This document shows, piece after piece, positions 37,719-51,400 of a stretch of DNA of 62,000 nucleotides; positions within the stretch are counted from its first letter, which is position 1, and each line of letters opens with the position of its first letter. Source of the stretch: Lingula anatina. Taxonomy: Eukaryota > Brachiopoda > Lingulata > Lingulida > Lingulidae. Made by a program: the position numbers and the translations under genes. The stretch is from NCBI RefSeq assembly GCF_001039355.2, contig NW_019775491.1:1-62000 (forward strand), in the 5' to 3' direction. The notes beneath the pieces are model-generated. The model worked only from the letters and a program-made list of their open reading frames with translations, made no database searches and was not told where the DNA came from.

Positions 37719-39433
37719 TCTAGTACAGCAGTATTCAGTCCTGATCCACCAGGGTCAGAGGCCAGAGAAGGTGTGGGACAGTGGACTTTCCAAACCATTA
37801 CATTTCATGTTAGAATTATACTCTGTGCATTCAAGAAGTGAAATTAGCAACTTATAGCTTATTGAAGGAAAAAAGGACTGGCATTTTAAGTGTTTACTTG
37901 TCTTATGAAGACCACAAAACTTGAAATGATAATTTATTCTGCAGATTGGCTACACGCATATATCCGTCTAGTTTAACATGGCTGTTTGCTCTCTTTGTCG
38001 CAAAAGTTCTTTAAATTTTATACCAAAGGATGGTGCTTCACTGCTGTTGATGTACTACTTCATGACAGTGGGAATGTTTACACGTTCTTGCATTTATACT
38101 CTTTGTTAGTTGTGACATGTTGTAAGCCTCTTCTTTTATTTCAAAGAAAGCATTTTTCACTCATTTATGTACAAAATTAAATGGACTGTATGCAGGGTTT
38201 TGGTGTAAAAATATCCCCCCCCCCCCCCCCCCCCAAGGTCTTGAACAGATCACTGTGATTACTGACCATCACTGAATCAAGATAAAATATACATGCAGTT
38301 GCCGGCATTCCTTACATTGGCACTGCGCATAATAGGGGACAGTCGTATCATTGTTTAAAAGGACAAAATGCGCCTTTGTACCAAGATTTTTAAGAAAGAT
38401 GTGATCTAAGACAATAAAAATCCTGCACACTGCCCCTTTGTGCTGGTCATTTCAATTTGTTAGCATCCAGCAAACATAAACTACCTAAAGATGGCAGCAC
38501 TGTTAGTTTTCATTTTACTTTGTTGTTGTACGTTTTGTGCCAGTCTGTGAACAAATTTAGAATGAAAAGGCTTGGTTAAACTGTTGGTAGAACATGGAGC
38601 ATTGTCATGCATGGTGCTTGGAATTTTTAACTGATAGAAAACAGAAGATTCTAACAGCTGGCCGTTTGTTTCCTTTATGAGCAAAAAAACAGGTATACCT
38701 GTAGAGGTGTATGTTTTATGCAAGTTTGATGTTACCAACCTCAAAAGCTATATGAAAAGATTATGATGAATGAATGGTACATAATGCTTTTTAGAATCAT
38801 TGCAAAAGATTATATTTTGTGATGCTATTACACTGTTCCTGTCAAGTGTTGATAAATTAGTAATAAATTGATCACAGATCCTATCCTATCCTCGTGCTGG
38901 ATTGAATTTTCTTTTAGGCATCCCAAGTAACCTACAGCTGAGGGAGCACACTTCAAATCATTATCAATAAATATTTATATATGTATTGGAAATTTTGATC
39001 CATTTTGGGAAAGGATACATTCAAAAACATCATCATTATATATATATATATTCACCATATGTTACTTTACATTTATTTACAATATAATTGCACTTATTAA
39101 CAATCAATGAAAGATGAGCACCACATATCTATGCTGACAAGTAATCCATTCAAATGAATCATGTTGGCTCTTTTCTAAAAAAATTCATTACTTGCCATAG
39201 GCAAAACAAATGAATAATTTGCTCATTCTGTATTAATAATGACATGAACAAGTACATGACAAGAGCTTTCCAGCAAGCCACGTAAAGACAAAATGGAATT
39301 TTTAAGCATGTTTTTAGGCAACGTTTCTGTTGATAAAAACAAAATCATCTGGATGAAGAGTTGTCATTAACCATCAAACAGTTTTTCACTATGCACTTAA
39401 AAAGGATGATGCATTTTCATAGAGCTGTAGTTT
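37719..39433. other. Convergent 3' UTRs of SGT (+) and TRAPPC13 (-)
   Basis: Plus-strand AATAAA signals for SGT occur at 38862-38867 and 38966-38971. A run of 20 C lies at 38215-38234. On the minus strand a TRAPPC13 signal is at 39072-39077. The two predicted 3' ends come within roughly 100-200 bases of each other and could overlap. Confidence 0.5.
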
Positions 39434-42400
39434 TTACTCTATTTCTGGATTATATACAAATATTTGGGCTATTTCATCCAGTTCATAAGTTCTTTTTAAG
39501 AAAGAATCTGTCAAGCGAACTCCAGAAATGGTCTGAAACAAAAAGAAAATGTCATTAGATATTAATTCAAATATATATGACCTAAATGCCCATGAACCTA
39601 CTTATAAATTAACTTAACATTATGTAGGTCAATTTTTGACAAAAAGAGGCGTGGTGAAAATGACTCGAGGATAGTGGTGATAAAGAGTACAATGATTGTC
39701 TAAATCATTATGAACTCCTATTTTTGACAAAAAAAAAAAAAATAATAATAATAATAATAATAATAAAAAGATAAAATGAAAATAGCAAGAGAGTAAATTT
39801 TTTAACAGCTGAATGCATTTTAAATATTAAATAAGTGTTTCACCTGTAATCCAGGACTGATTGGGATAATAGTGAGTGGTAGGTCTAGACTGCTGCCGGG
39901 GGGAAGTTTTCCTAACTGTTTGCCTGATATTCCACACCATAACAAACCTACTTTGCTGGTGTTCTGGAGCACTAACAGTAGGTCCATCTCTCGCTCACTG
40001 GGAAAAAATATAAGAAACAGAAGCATATAACATGAAAGTCCATATAATGAAACATGAGAGTTAATTTGAGGAATGGTGTGCTATACGTGGAAAGGTTTTG
40101 ATTTTGAATAAGAAAAAAATATACTTTTAAAGAAATAATGAATGAGGGCAATACTGGTACATCCTTACTGTTATTTCAATAAGAAAGTACATGTTTGAGG
40201 TAACTATAAGTATGTGATAGGAAATTATAAGAAATAAGATGAAAATAAATGTGTATCTTATCCTCACCAGCAGTTTGTTATCCTACAAGTGACACTGAAA
40301 GGTTTTTCTATCTCTACAGCATCTGGGATGGCTTGTACCGACAACCTGATGTCTCCATAGCCAGGGGCCTGCAGGGAAATGAAAACTTGTCAGTTTCATT
40401 GTGTATATTTTGATTTATCCAGTTGTAGTTTTACTCAAATTAAGGAGTGGAAAATGATATCACATACTAGATAATGATGTGCAGGTGGTGTAAGCTTGCA
40501 GTCTGTTATACATGATGATGCGTGTCATACATAGGTTCCTTGAAAGGGAGATACACCAAATATCTGAGCTCATACCACCTGTACAGTAGTATCCAGTGTA
40601 TGACAGTGATTCAATCTTTCATTCCTTAATTTGTAAGGTACATCATTTCCTGTATGTCTACCAAATGTTCAAATGATGTACAGAGCAAAAGATAGCAGAC
40701 TTACTATTTTCATATCAATAACACTGAAGCTAATACAAAAAATAAAGTGCTTGAGAAAAAAGATCATTTGTTTAGAAGGTGACAAGTAATGTGGAGTCCT
40801 CTGTATTGACAGAAATTTACTGCTTTTAATCACATTCAGAGACAATAACATAAAAATCTGACAGAGAATGAATGAAATTCAATAAAAATAATGACATACT
40901 AAATGGGAAAGATTAGTTGAGGAAGATAAATGATTTTGTGGATGCCAGAAAAAAATAGATCAAATACAAAGTCAATGTTCCCTGTCACATTGAGCTCTTA
41001 AAACAATCATATAAATATCAATCAACCTATATATTGAGATTGTCATTGATTTCATTAATGAGGCCCGTACTGTCGAATATGGAGAAGATATAGCTTAGGG
41101 CTCATTCCAAATGAATTATAATTCTAGCAGATCAATCCAACTCCGTGGGGACTTGCTGAATGCAATCAGTTTAACAAATCAACAGAAGGAGGCATGTTAA
41201 TCTGTTAATCTGATTGCATTTAGTGAGAATCCCCATGTACCTGGATTGATCTACATGGAACGACAATTTCATTGGGAATGAGCCCTGACATTCATATTGA
41301 ATACAACACAGCAGCACTCACCACCCTCTGTAGCTGACTGGTCTGCAGTCTGCCCACTTCTCCTAGGTTGGTTCTCCACACTATGTCCAGCTTTCCTATG
41401 GTGGTCACCCCCTTGATCACTTTGTTCTCTGAGTACATCTCTGTCTTGGGGGTCAGGCAGTACAGATACTGTCTAGAGTCCAGGGGGTTGATGTAGTTCA
41501 CACTACCAAACACTGGCTCATTGCTGAAAATGGAGAGATCTATAGTGAGCAGCTTTTTATTTTAAATATAAACTCAGGTTAACAATAAAATGATCTGAAG
41601 TTTATTCATTAGTTAAAGGTGCATGTTTTAACAAGCCTTGTAACCTGTACACATAAGTAACAGTTCCTTTAACAACACAAAATCTCACTTATATGTGAGT
41701 ACTTATGTAAAATCATTGCCACTAAACCCGAACAGGGTACCACCATATAGTTTCAAATATTATAACTCTAAGAAACACCACTATTTAGTTTCCTTAATTC
41801 CTAAGAAATGATATTTGCACAGTTTTTTTCCTGCTTACTCTCTGTGCTTATAATCTAGAGGAAAAATAAGTTGGTCAAATTTACAATCACAAATTTGAAG
41901 AAGGTGCAGTTTTAAAGCCTTTTTCTGCTACACAAGAAATTAATCTGGGTTGCCTTTTTCTCCTCATGTTGTTTAAGAAATTATTACTAATAATTTGTAT
42001 AACTTACAGGACATTTTTGCTCACTATATATATATATATCTTTAAATGCTAAATATGTTTTAGTGAAAGGAATAACAAGACAAGGTAATATCAATATGTT
42101 GTGCTTAGCACAACATATTGTAGAATGTGAAATTTCAGTTTTGGCAACTTGCAGTAATTCTGTTTAGCTCTGCCTTAGAAAAATAATTTTGGGTACTTGA
42201 AAATCAATCAAATTACTGAAGAAATATAATCTTCCTCATTGTCAGCCATGTGTATTGACATCTGTTATCAGGGCATTTAAAGTGCGCGTCTATGAGGAGC
42301 ACCATTAACCTTCTGGTTAGTTTTTCATTGATTCTGGCAGTCTAAGCCCAGTCATTTCACACTGATGAATGAGTCTGGGTTGCCAATAGGGTCTAGCTGC

Positions 42401-45400
42401 CTGAAGCCAAACCCATGGCATGAAATTACTTTAACTTTCCACAAGAAATATCAAGCATCATTAATGCTTTGAACTTGAAGTCTGCTGGGACACAAGTGGC
42501 ATTGCTGATACATTGCAGATTTTTGGCTTTCTACAAATCTAAACCTTTGAGTTAAAGCTTGTAGACAGGGAAGAACCACCCTTAAGGCCCAAAACTTTTG
42601 AACCAAGTTCTATGCCATTTTTAAACTTGGGTCATCTAAGGGGGTAAAAAGTTCCACTTTCAGAAAAAGAACCCTGTTTAAATTGCTTGCTACTAGCCTA
42701 GACCTGATTATCTATCTTTCTCCAGCTCTTTCTCCTATACTTGCCTGTTTTTCCCTCCACAACTATTGAGCTCCACAGCAGTGTAATACACGGAGGGGTC
42801 CAGAGTGATACTCTCCACATAGATAGGGCCTGGGGTGATGTTCTGAATTTGTGCCTCCAAAAATACCTCATCAGACTAAAAAGGGAAATGTGAAAAACTA
42901 CTGAAAAGAATATTCCTCTCTCTATTACTTTCTCTTTCATCTTTTTCTCTCCTTTTAAAAAAACATACATACCCGGTACATGCACAAATATCCCACATTT
43001 TGTATATAATGCTTGGTATGTGTACCTAAGGTCTTATTCACCATCTTATACAAGAAACTGCCAAAAAGATTTTAACTAAATAATCATCTAAAAATTAATT
43101 TCTAAAGGTCCTTTTCCTTTAATATAATAAACACTTTCAATGTCAAAGTATGAATATAGATAAAACTGAATATAGATAAAAACCTTATGTGAAAACTTTT
43201 ACGTTTTGTTCAAATAATAATTATCAAATAGTTACTTAAATATGAAATATATATAATAATGAATACATACAATTTAATATACATTTTAGTTTAATGCAAT
43301 CAATTTGGGTTATTTTTATTAACTAAAATCCCTTTAACAGTCATGGGAATGGGGGGGGGGGGATGGTGTGTGTGTGTGTGTGTGGGGGGGGGAGTGGGTG
43401 GATACAGTTTACTCTTAATAGATGGTCAGTAAGGTATACTTGTTAGTTTAGTTAAACACACACTTCACTCCAGATCTGTTAAATATGAGATGGAGGTTTC
43501 AGTGTGGAATTCCCACTTCAATATATCTGTAAAGCAGCTGCCACAGATTACTAATTTATTCACTTTTAAAAACTGAAAAACATGCATCAAAATTAAAAGT
43601 TACATCAATGAAAAGATTATTTCAGAGTTTTAGTCAGCATAGTATATAATCAGAATCATCAAGTACAAAGAGCACAAAACAGAAACACAGCCACATAAAT
43701 TAATATAAAGAATACAGAAAAGCAAGAAAATATACAGATATTTGGAAGATAAATCAGTCTGAAAGCAAGAACCTTTGCCAAAGAAATATAACAAAAATGC
43801 CATAATAATTTCTTGACCTTGATTGCATACCATTATAGTGGTAAAGTGGGAAACCAGATAATGTGATCATGGTTAAATTGACAGATTCTACTGATATAGT
43901 GTAAGAGAAACAACTGCCCCACCACCTAATATAAACCTCACACCACATGCAGTGAAGAAAAGAGTGGTTATTGTAGAACAAATGACACACAAATATGTAA
44001 CTCTATAACTTGTACAGTTAACAATAGTTACCTCCTGCAAGGAGAAGCAAAAGCATGATTTTGATTGATCAAAGTACATTTTAATAACAGTTTTTGTGAA
44101 AAAACAGACATGACTTTCATACAGGTATCATTTACAAGATCATTAAGAAAGCAGACAAAATATAACAGTGACATCACAAAAATGCAAACTTACAACATAA
44201 TCCTTGAAAACATGCAGTAAAAAGAAAATAAAAAACTCAATGCAAATGCAATCTATATGATAATGTATAAATAACAAAGTCGTCGATTTTACTTCTGAAG
44301 CTCAGCAGGCACATGCCACTAAGTTTTAAGAACTACTACTTTAACTTCTACAGTGTTTAAATGCACTTAAGCATTTGGCATTGATAAACTGCAGAGTTTG
44401 AACAGTCATTCCACAAACAAAAATCAATATAGATTTTCCTTCTGCTTACAAGGTAAATGAACCTTACAGCAGAGTTAAATCCAAGATTCTGGGCTCTTGC
44501 AACTAAAACAGCTTTAATGCATACAGCTCTCTACTTCAAAGTCATGAGCAAGTAAAAAAAAAAAAAGGCAGCAGCCAAAAAGGAATTACTAAAAATCAAT
44601 ATCTGAAATTCTTAACAATACAGTCTTATAATCACAACTGGATCTGAGATGTAACCAGACATGATCCAGACTTCAGGTATTTCTTGGAAATTGTCAAAAT
44701 AAATTTATCACAAAGAAAATGATAACAAACTAGTACGCAAACTGAAATACAAAATTTGTAACAAAATTTCACTTCAACCAATAAACATGCCTAATATAAG
44801 CATAAAATTGCTTGTCAATTGAAACTTACCTCTGAATTGTAAAACTTTGTCTTGACATCTAGTGGCTTCAGGACCTGTCAAATATAAAGTTGGTTATTTT
44901 TTATGGGGCATGTGTGATTTTTTCCCTGTCTTTGTCAAAAAGAAAACACTACTATAATATACTTTATGGCAACAGAATTAGAAGAATAAATGTCTTTTGT
45001 ATTCAGATTTATTTTCATTAAATATCTGTCTCAATATTTTTGCATTGTACTTTGATTAGAAAATACTGTTGCAGTATTAACTAAGCATCCTCCTACAAAT
45101 GTTAAGAGTTTTTTTTTTATCTTACCTGGAACTTGAAAAATTTCCTAAAATAAAGCTTCTCTCCACTCTGTGTGGTGTAACTGACAGCACAAACAAGGCT
45201 AAAAGTGTACAGAGATAAATGATATAATATCAATCTTTCCGGTTATTTTTGATAAAATTGCAAATCCTGTTTGCAAGATTTAAAGCATAATTATAATTTG
45301 ATACTGATATTACGGTCCTTAATATATTTATCAAATGTGGGCAGTATGAAGAAAACTGAAAGTGTAAGAAGTCTGGTTTTCAAAAATTTTCCTAAATAGA

Positions 45401-48400
45401 AATTAAATTAACTGATATCCCAAAATATATTGCGCCCATTTTATCCTTAGGTATAGAAGTATGACCATTTACTTTTTTTTTTTTTAGTATGTAGGTGAGT
45501 ACTTTCGGGTAAGTGTGTTGTAGTTTAGCTTTAATTCACTATAATCCTCCTATTTTATCTTAAAAGTATGGAGGTATACTACTATACTATATTTCGTGTG
45601 TGAATACTTTCAAGCAAAAGTGTTATAGTCAAGTGTAAGTTCCCCACATGCACAGACTCACATGTGTGTTCCTAACTCTTTGACTTCATGGTGGATGATG
45701 TCATCTATGCTGCACTCTGGCTGGAGCTCTGACACAGCCTCAGAGTGGGCACTGGACAATGACAGCCTCTGGGAACTGGTCTGGAGGTCAGCCTGCGGAG
45801 AAACACATCCAAAATACTTATGTTTTTATATACCAAGTCCAACAAGCAAAAGATAAAAATGTCTAAACATGTGACTCAAACTATAAAATTTCATTAAAAG
45901 AGAAAATTTATTACTAAAATTTGTTTTTGGCAAATATCCAACAAGCATATGTAGTCAATGTTTACAAAGACTTGCAGCATTGATAAAATGATCTAATTTG
46001 GTTTATATGCATTATTAAAATATATTGAAGGTTGTGGTAGGGATTGGAAGATGGCTGCTGTGAACCTTAAAAACTGGAGCACATAAAAAAAAGAAAAAAG
46101 TATTCCCCAGACTACTGACTTCACACCTTGTTTCAACTAAGGAATGGTCTATATCCCAACGTAGAAACTGCACACAGAACTCCATATTCTACACATTTTC
46201 TTATTTCCTACCATGATGTACACTGTAACAGCAAATAACTAGACTCCATTATTTTGTCATGTAACAGTTGGAGAGGTAGTTGCCAAAAGAGGAATAGTAT
46301 TTTAATGGCAGCATAACCCTGTTAATAGAGATCATTTGGTCTCATAGAATGACTAAGATCATCAATAGCTGCTATATGTAGCTTGCAAATTGCAAATAAC
46401 AATCAGGGGAAATACATAGCCTCAAGTATATATCATTCTGAAAGATAAATATAATCCATGGCCTTCTACTTGTATAATCACAATTAAGTAATCTTTCAGG
46501 GGAAATGAGTTTTATTGTATGTCGCTCCTCATTGTTGTGATAGAAGTTTTATTTCATGGTGGATTAGCCAACAAAATTACTGTCCTTTTTTATCAAAATA
46601 GTCAACGTAAACCTTTGCATGCACTTATGCAAGCTCCAGATTTGAAATGGAGATCTACTCTTTTATTGTTTTTAAATATGGAATCATTTTATTTTTAAGA
46701 TTTTGTAATGTAAAGGCTACCACTGGTTGATTATAAATGTGTTATATGCAGTCAAATCAACATGGCCTTTTACCCTAAAACACTGTGAACAGGAATAAAA
46801 CAGTAAATTGGGTTTCACTTTAAAAGATAAGAATATCATCATCATCATCAAGTTTCATAAATAAAATTACTTCTGATAAAAAAAAAAAGTTACTGCCTCA
46901 AAAAAGAAGTCATCAATTGGATAAAGTGTCAAAAAAGTTGCTAGAATCTGTCAATTACAGCGCCGCTCACACTCTCGGTGTCTAACAGCACCAGTTTGAT
47001 CCAATCCAAGCAAGGCATTAGCAGCAATTTGTGTGAGTAAGCTCTGAGAGCTTCTGCTAATAATTCTATTAAATAAAAGTTATTCTGGTAAAAGCAGAAT
47101 GTATGCTCAAGCAATCAATATTTAGTGGCTGATGTCAAGGTCCTATCTACCAAGGCTTGCCAGCTCATTCTGAAACTATGAGTGTTTGTGGGCCATAACC
47201 AAAGGGTTTGGGAGATAGAAAAAAAAACGACACTTTTGATANTATATGAGATGGAGGTTTCAGTGTGGAAATCCCATTTCAATATATCTGTAAAGCAGCT
47301 GCCACAGATTACTAATTTATTCAACTTTTAAAAACTGAAAAACATGCATCAAAATTAAAAGTTACATCAATGAAAAGATTATTTCAGAGTTTTAGTCAGC
47401 ATAGTATATAATCAAAATCATCAAGTACAAAGAGCACAAAACAGAAACACAGCCACATATATTAATATAAAGAATACAGAAAAGCAAGAAAATATACAGA
47501 TATTTGGAAGATAAATCAGTGTGAAAGCAAGAACCTTTGCCAAAGAAATATGACAAAAATGCCATAATAATTTCTTGACCTTGATTGCATACCATTATAG
47601 TGGTAAAGTGGGAAACCAGATAATATGATCATGGTTAAATTGACAGATTCTACTGATATAGTGTAAGAGAAACAACTGCCCCACCACCTAATATAAACCT
47701 CACACCACATGCAGTGAAGAAAAGAGTGGTTATTGTAGAACAAATGACACACAAATATGTAACTCTATAACTTGTACAGTTAACAATAGTTACCTCCTGC
47801 AAGGAGAAGCAAAAGCATGATTTTGATTGATCAAAGTACATTTTAATAACAGTTTCTGTGAAAAAACAGACATGACTTTCATACAGGTATCATTTACATA
47901 ATCATTAAGAAAGCAGACAAAATATAACAGTGACATCACAAAAATGCAAACTTACAACATAATCCTTGAAAACATGCAGTAAAAAGAAAACAAAAAACTC
48001 AATGCAAATGCAATCTATATGATAATGTAGATCTATAAATAACAAAGTCGTCGATTTTACTTCTGAAGCTCAGCAGGCACATGCCACTAAGTTTTAAGAA
48101 CTACTACTTTAACTTCTACAGTGTTTAAATGCACTTAAGCATTTGGAATTGATAAACTGCAGAGTTGGAACAGTCATTCCACAAACAAAAATCAATATAG
48201 ATTTTTCCTTCTGCTTACAAGGTAAATGAACCTTACAGCAGAGTTAAATCCAAGATTCTGGGCTCTTGCAACTAAAACAGCTTTAATGCATACAGCTCTC
48301 TACTTCAAAGTCATGAGCAAGTAAAAAAAAAGGCAGCAGCCAAAAAGAAATTACTAAAAATCAATATCTGAAATTCTTAACAATACAGTCTTATAATCAC

Positions 48401-51400
48401 AACTGGATCTGAGATATAACCAGACATGATCCAGACTTCAGGCATGTTCTTGGAAATTGTCAAAATAAATTTATCACAAAGAAAATGATAACAAACTAGT
48501 ACGCAAACTGAAATACAAAATTTGTAACAAAATTTCACTTCAACCAATAAACATGCCTAACATAAGCATAAAATTGCTTGTCAATTGAAACTTACCTCTG
48601 AATTGTAAAACTTTGTCTTGACATCTAGTGGCTTCAGGACCTGTCAAATATAAAGTTATTTTTTATGGGGCATGTGTGATTTTTCCCTGCCTTTGTCAAA
48701 AAGAAAACACTACTATAATATACTTTATGGCAACAGGATTAGAAGAACAAATTACTATTGTATTCAGATTTATTTTCATTAAATATCTGTCTCAGTATTT
48801 TTGCATTGTACTTTGATTAGGAAATACTATATTAACTAAGCACACTCCTACAAATTTTAAGAGTTTTTTTTTAAATCTTACCTGGAACTTGAAAAATTTC
48901 CTAAAATAAAGCTTCTCTCCACTCTGTGTGGTGTAACTGACAGCACAAACTAGGCTAAAAGTGTACAGAGAAAAATGATATAATATCAATCTTTCCAGTT
49001 ATTTTCGATAAATCCTGTTTGCAAGATTTAAAGCATAATTATAATTGGATAACCCAATCTTACTTTACTGATATTAATATGCACAAAACTCAAGTGTAAG
49101 AAGCCTGGTTTTCAAAATTGTCCTAAATAGAAATTTAATTTGCAAGATAATCAACTGTTATCCCAAAATATATTGCACCCATTTTATCTTTAAGTATAGA
49201 AGTATGACCATTTCCTTTTTTTAGTATGTAGGTGAATACTTTTGGGTAAGAGTGTTGTAGTTTAGCTTTAATTCATTATAATCCTCCCATTTTATCATAA
49301 AAGTAATGGGTATACTACTATACTATAGTCTGTGTATGAATACTTTCAAGTAAAAGTGTTATAGTCAAGTGTAAGTTCCCCACATGCACAGACTCACATA
49401 TGTGTTCCTAGCTCTTTGACTTCATGGTGGATGATGTCATCTATGCTGCACTCTGGCTGGAGCTCTGACACAGCCTCAGAGTGGGCACTGGACAATGACA
49501 GCCTCTGGGAACTGGTCTGGAGGTCAGCCTGTGGAGAAACACATCCAAAATACTTATGTTTTTTATATGCTAAGAGTGCATTCCCATAGATTTAGATCGA
49601 TCCATCTATATCGACCTAACTCCCTGGGGGTTCATGCTAAATTGATGTAAGCCAAGCGCGCACAGTAGTTAATTTCCCCCTTACAGCTTTTAGTAGGCGG
49701 GACAAACGCTTAAGCCGGCTAAGCTGAAAGTAATCTAGTGAGACTCCTCACAGGGATAGATCGATCTAAAATCTGTGGGAATGGGGTCTAAGTTCAAGGA
49801 AAAGGTTATGTCTACAAACATGAGTCTGACTTGAATTATAAAATTTCACTAAAAGAGAAGACTTGTTACTAAAAATTATGTGTTTGGCAAATATCCAACA
49901 AGCATATGTAGTGAATGTTCACAAAGACTTGCAGCATTGATAAAATGATCTAATTAAGTTTAAATCCATTATTAAAAGATATTGAAGGTTGTGGTAGCAA
50001 TTGGAAGATGGCTGCCATGAACCTTAAAACCTGGAGTACATATAAAAAGAGAAAGTACTCCCCAGACTACTGACTTCACACCTTGTTTCAACAAAGGAAT
50101 GGTCTATTTCCCAACATAGAAACTGCACACAGAATTCCATATTCTACACATTTTCTTATTTCCTACCATGATGTACACTGTAACAGCAAATAACTAGACT
50201 CCATTATTTTGTCATGTAACAGTTGGAGAGGTAGTTGCCAAAGGAGGAATAGTATTTTAATGGCAGCATAACCCTGTTAATAGAGATCATTTGGTCTGAT
50301 AGAATGACTAAGATCATCAATAGCTGCTATATGTAGCTTGCAAATTGCAAATAACAATCAGGGGAAATACATTGCCTCAAGTATATATCATTCTGAAAGA
50401 TAAATATAATCCATGGCCTTCTACTTATATAATCACAATTAAGTAATCTTTCAGGGGAAATGAGTTTTATTGTATGTCGCTCCTCATTGTTGTGATAGAA
50501 GTTTTATTTCATGGTGGATTAGCCAACAAAATTACTGTCCTTTAAATAGTCAATGTAAACCTTTGCATGCACTTATGCAGGCTCCAGATTTAAAAAAAGA
50601 TCTACTCTTTTATTGTTTTTAAATATGGAATCACTTAAAAAATTTTGTAATGTAAAGGCTACCACTGGTTTATTATAAATGTGTAATAAAAAGGCAGTCA
50701 AATCAGCACAATGATCTTTTAAGATCTTTTTAAAAAACACTGTAAACAAGAATGAAACAGTAAATTGGGTTTCACTTTAAAAGATAAGATTATCATCATC
50801 ATCAAGTTTCATAAATAAAATTATTTTTGATAAAAAAAGTTACTGCCACAAAAAAAGTCATCAATTGGATAAAGTGTCAAAAAAGTTGCTAGAATCTGTC
50901 AATTACAGCGCCGCTCACACTCTCTGTGTCTAACAGCACCAGTTTGATCCAATCCCGGCAAGGCATTAGCAGCAATTTGTGTGAGTAAGCTCTGAGAGCT
51001 TCTGCTAATAATTCTATTAAATAAAAGTTATTCTGGTAAAAGCAGAATGTATGCTCAAGCAATCAATATTTAGTGGCTGATGTCCTATCTGCCGAGACTT
51101 GCCTGCTCATTCTGAAACTAGGAGTGCTGGTGGGCCATAGCCAAAGGGCTTGGGAGATAGAAAGGTCCATTTGCCTCAAAAATTGAACTAGGTCCAATGC
51201 CAATTCTCAAATTGGATCAACAAAGGGGGTAAAAGGATCCACTATTTTTACCAAAAAAAAAAAAAAAAAAAAAAAAATTGGCGATTTCTTATGACAATGA
51301 CTTCATACTCTATTCAAAATAAAAGCTGGTGTACACTCCACTACGTTAGCACAACAACTGAGAGAGAGAGAGAGAGAGACACACACTTACCTTAACTAGA

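Larger units (their letters stand above)
47245..51163 (-). repeat. Duplicated TRAPPC13 block, copy B
   Basis: Second copy of 43484-47221. It joins without a gap to the next upstream exons at 51391 and 52130. It is longer mainly because of the MITE at 49574-49788, which is absent from copy A. Confidence 0.9.

Noticed and set aside
44030-44050. Possible 3-base microexon (GAG) between CTTGCAG and GTAACT in the TRAPPC13 intron
   Set aside because: The sequence permits it, and the human protein has extra residues there, but without transcripts a 3-base exon cannot be supported.
43630-44079. Minus-strand ORFs repeated at 47392-47841
   Set aside because: They recur only because the intron block is duplicated; they contain frame-breaking differences in context, hydrophobic random-like sequence and no domain.
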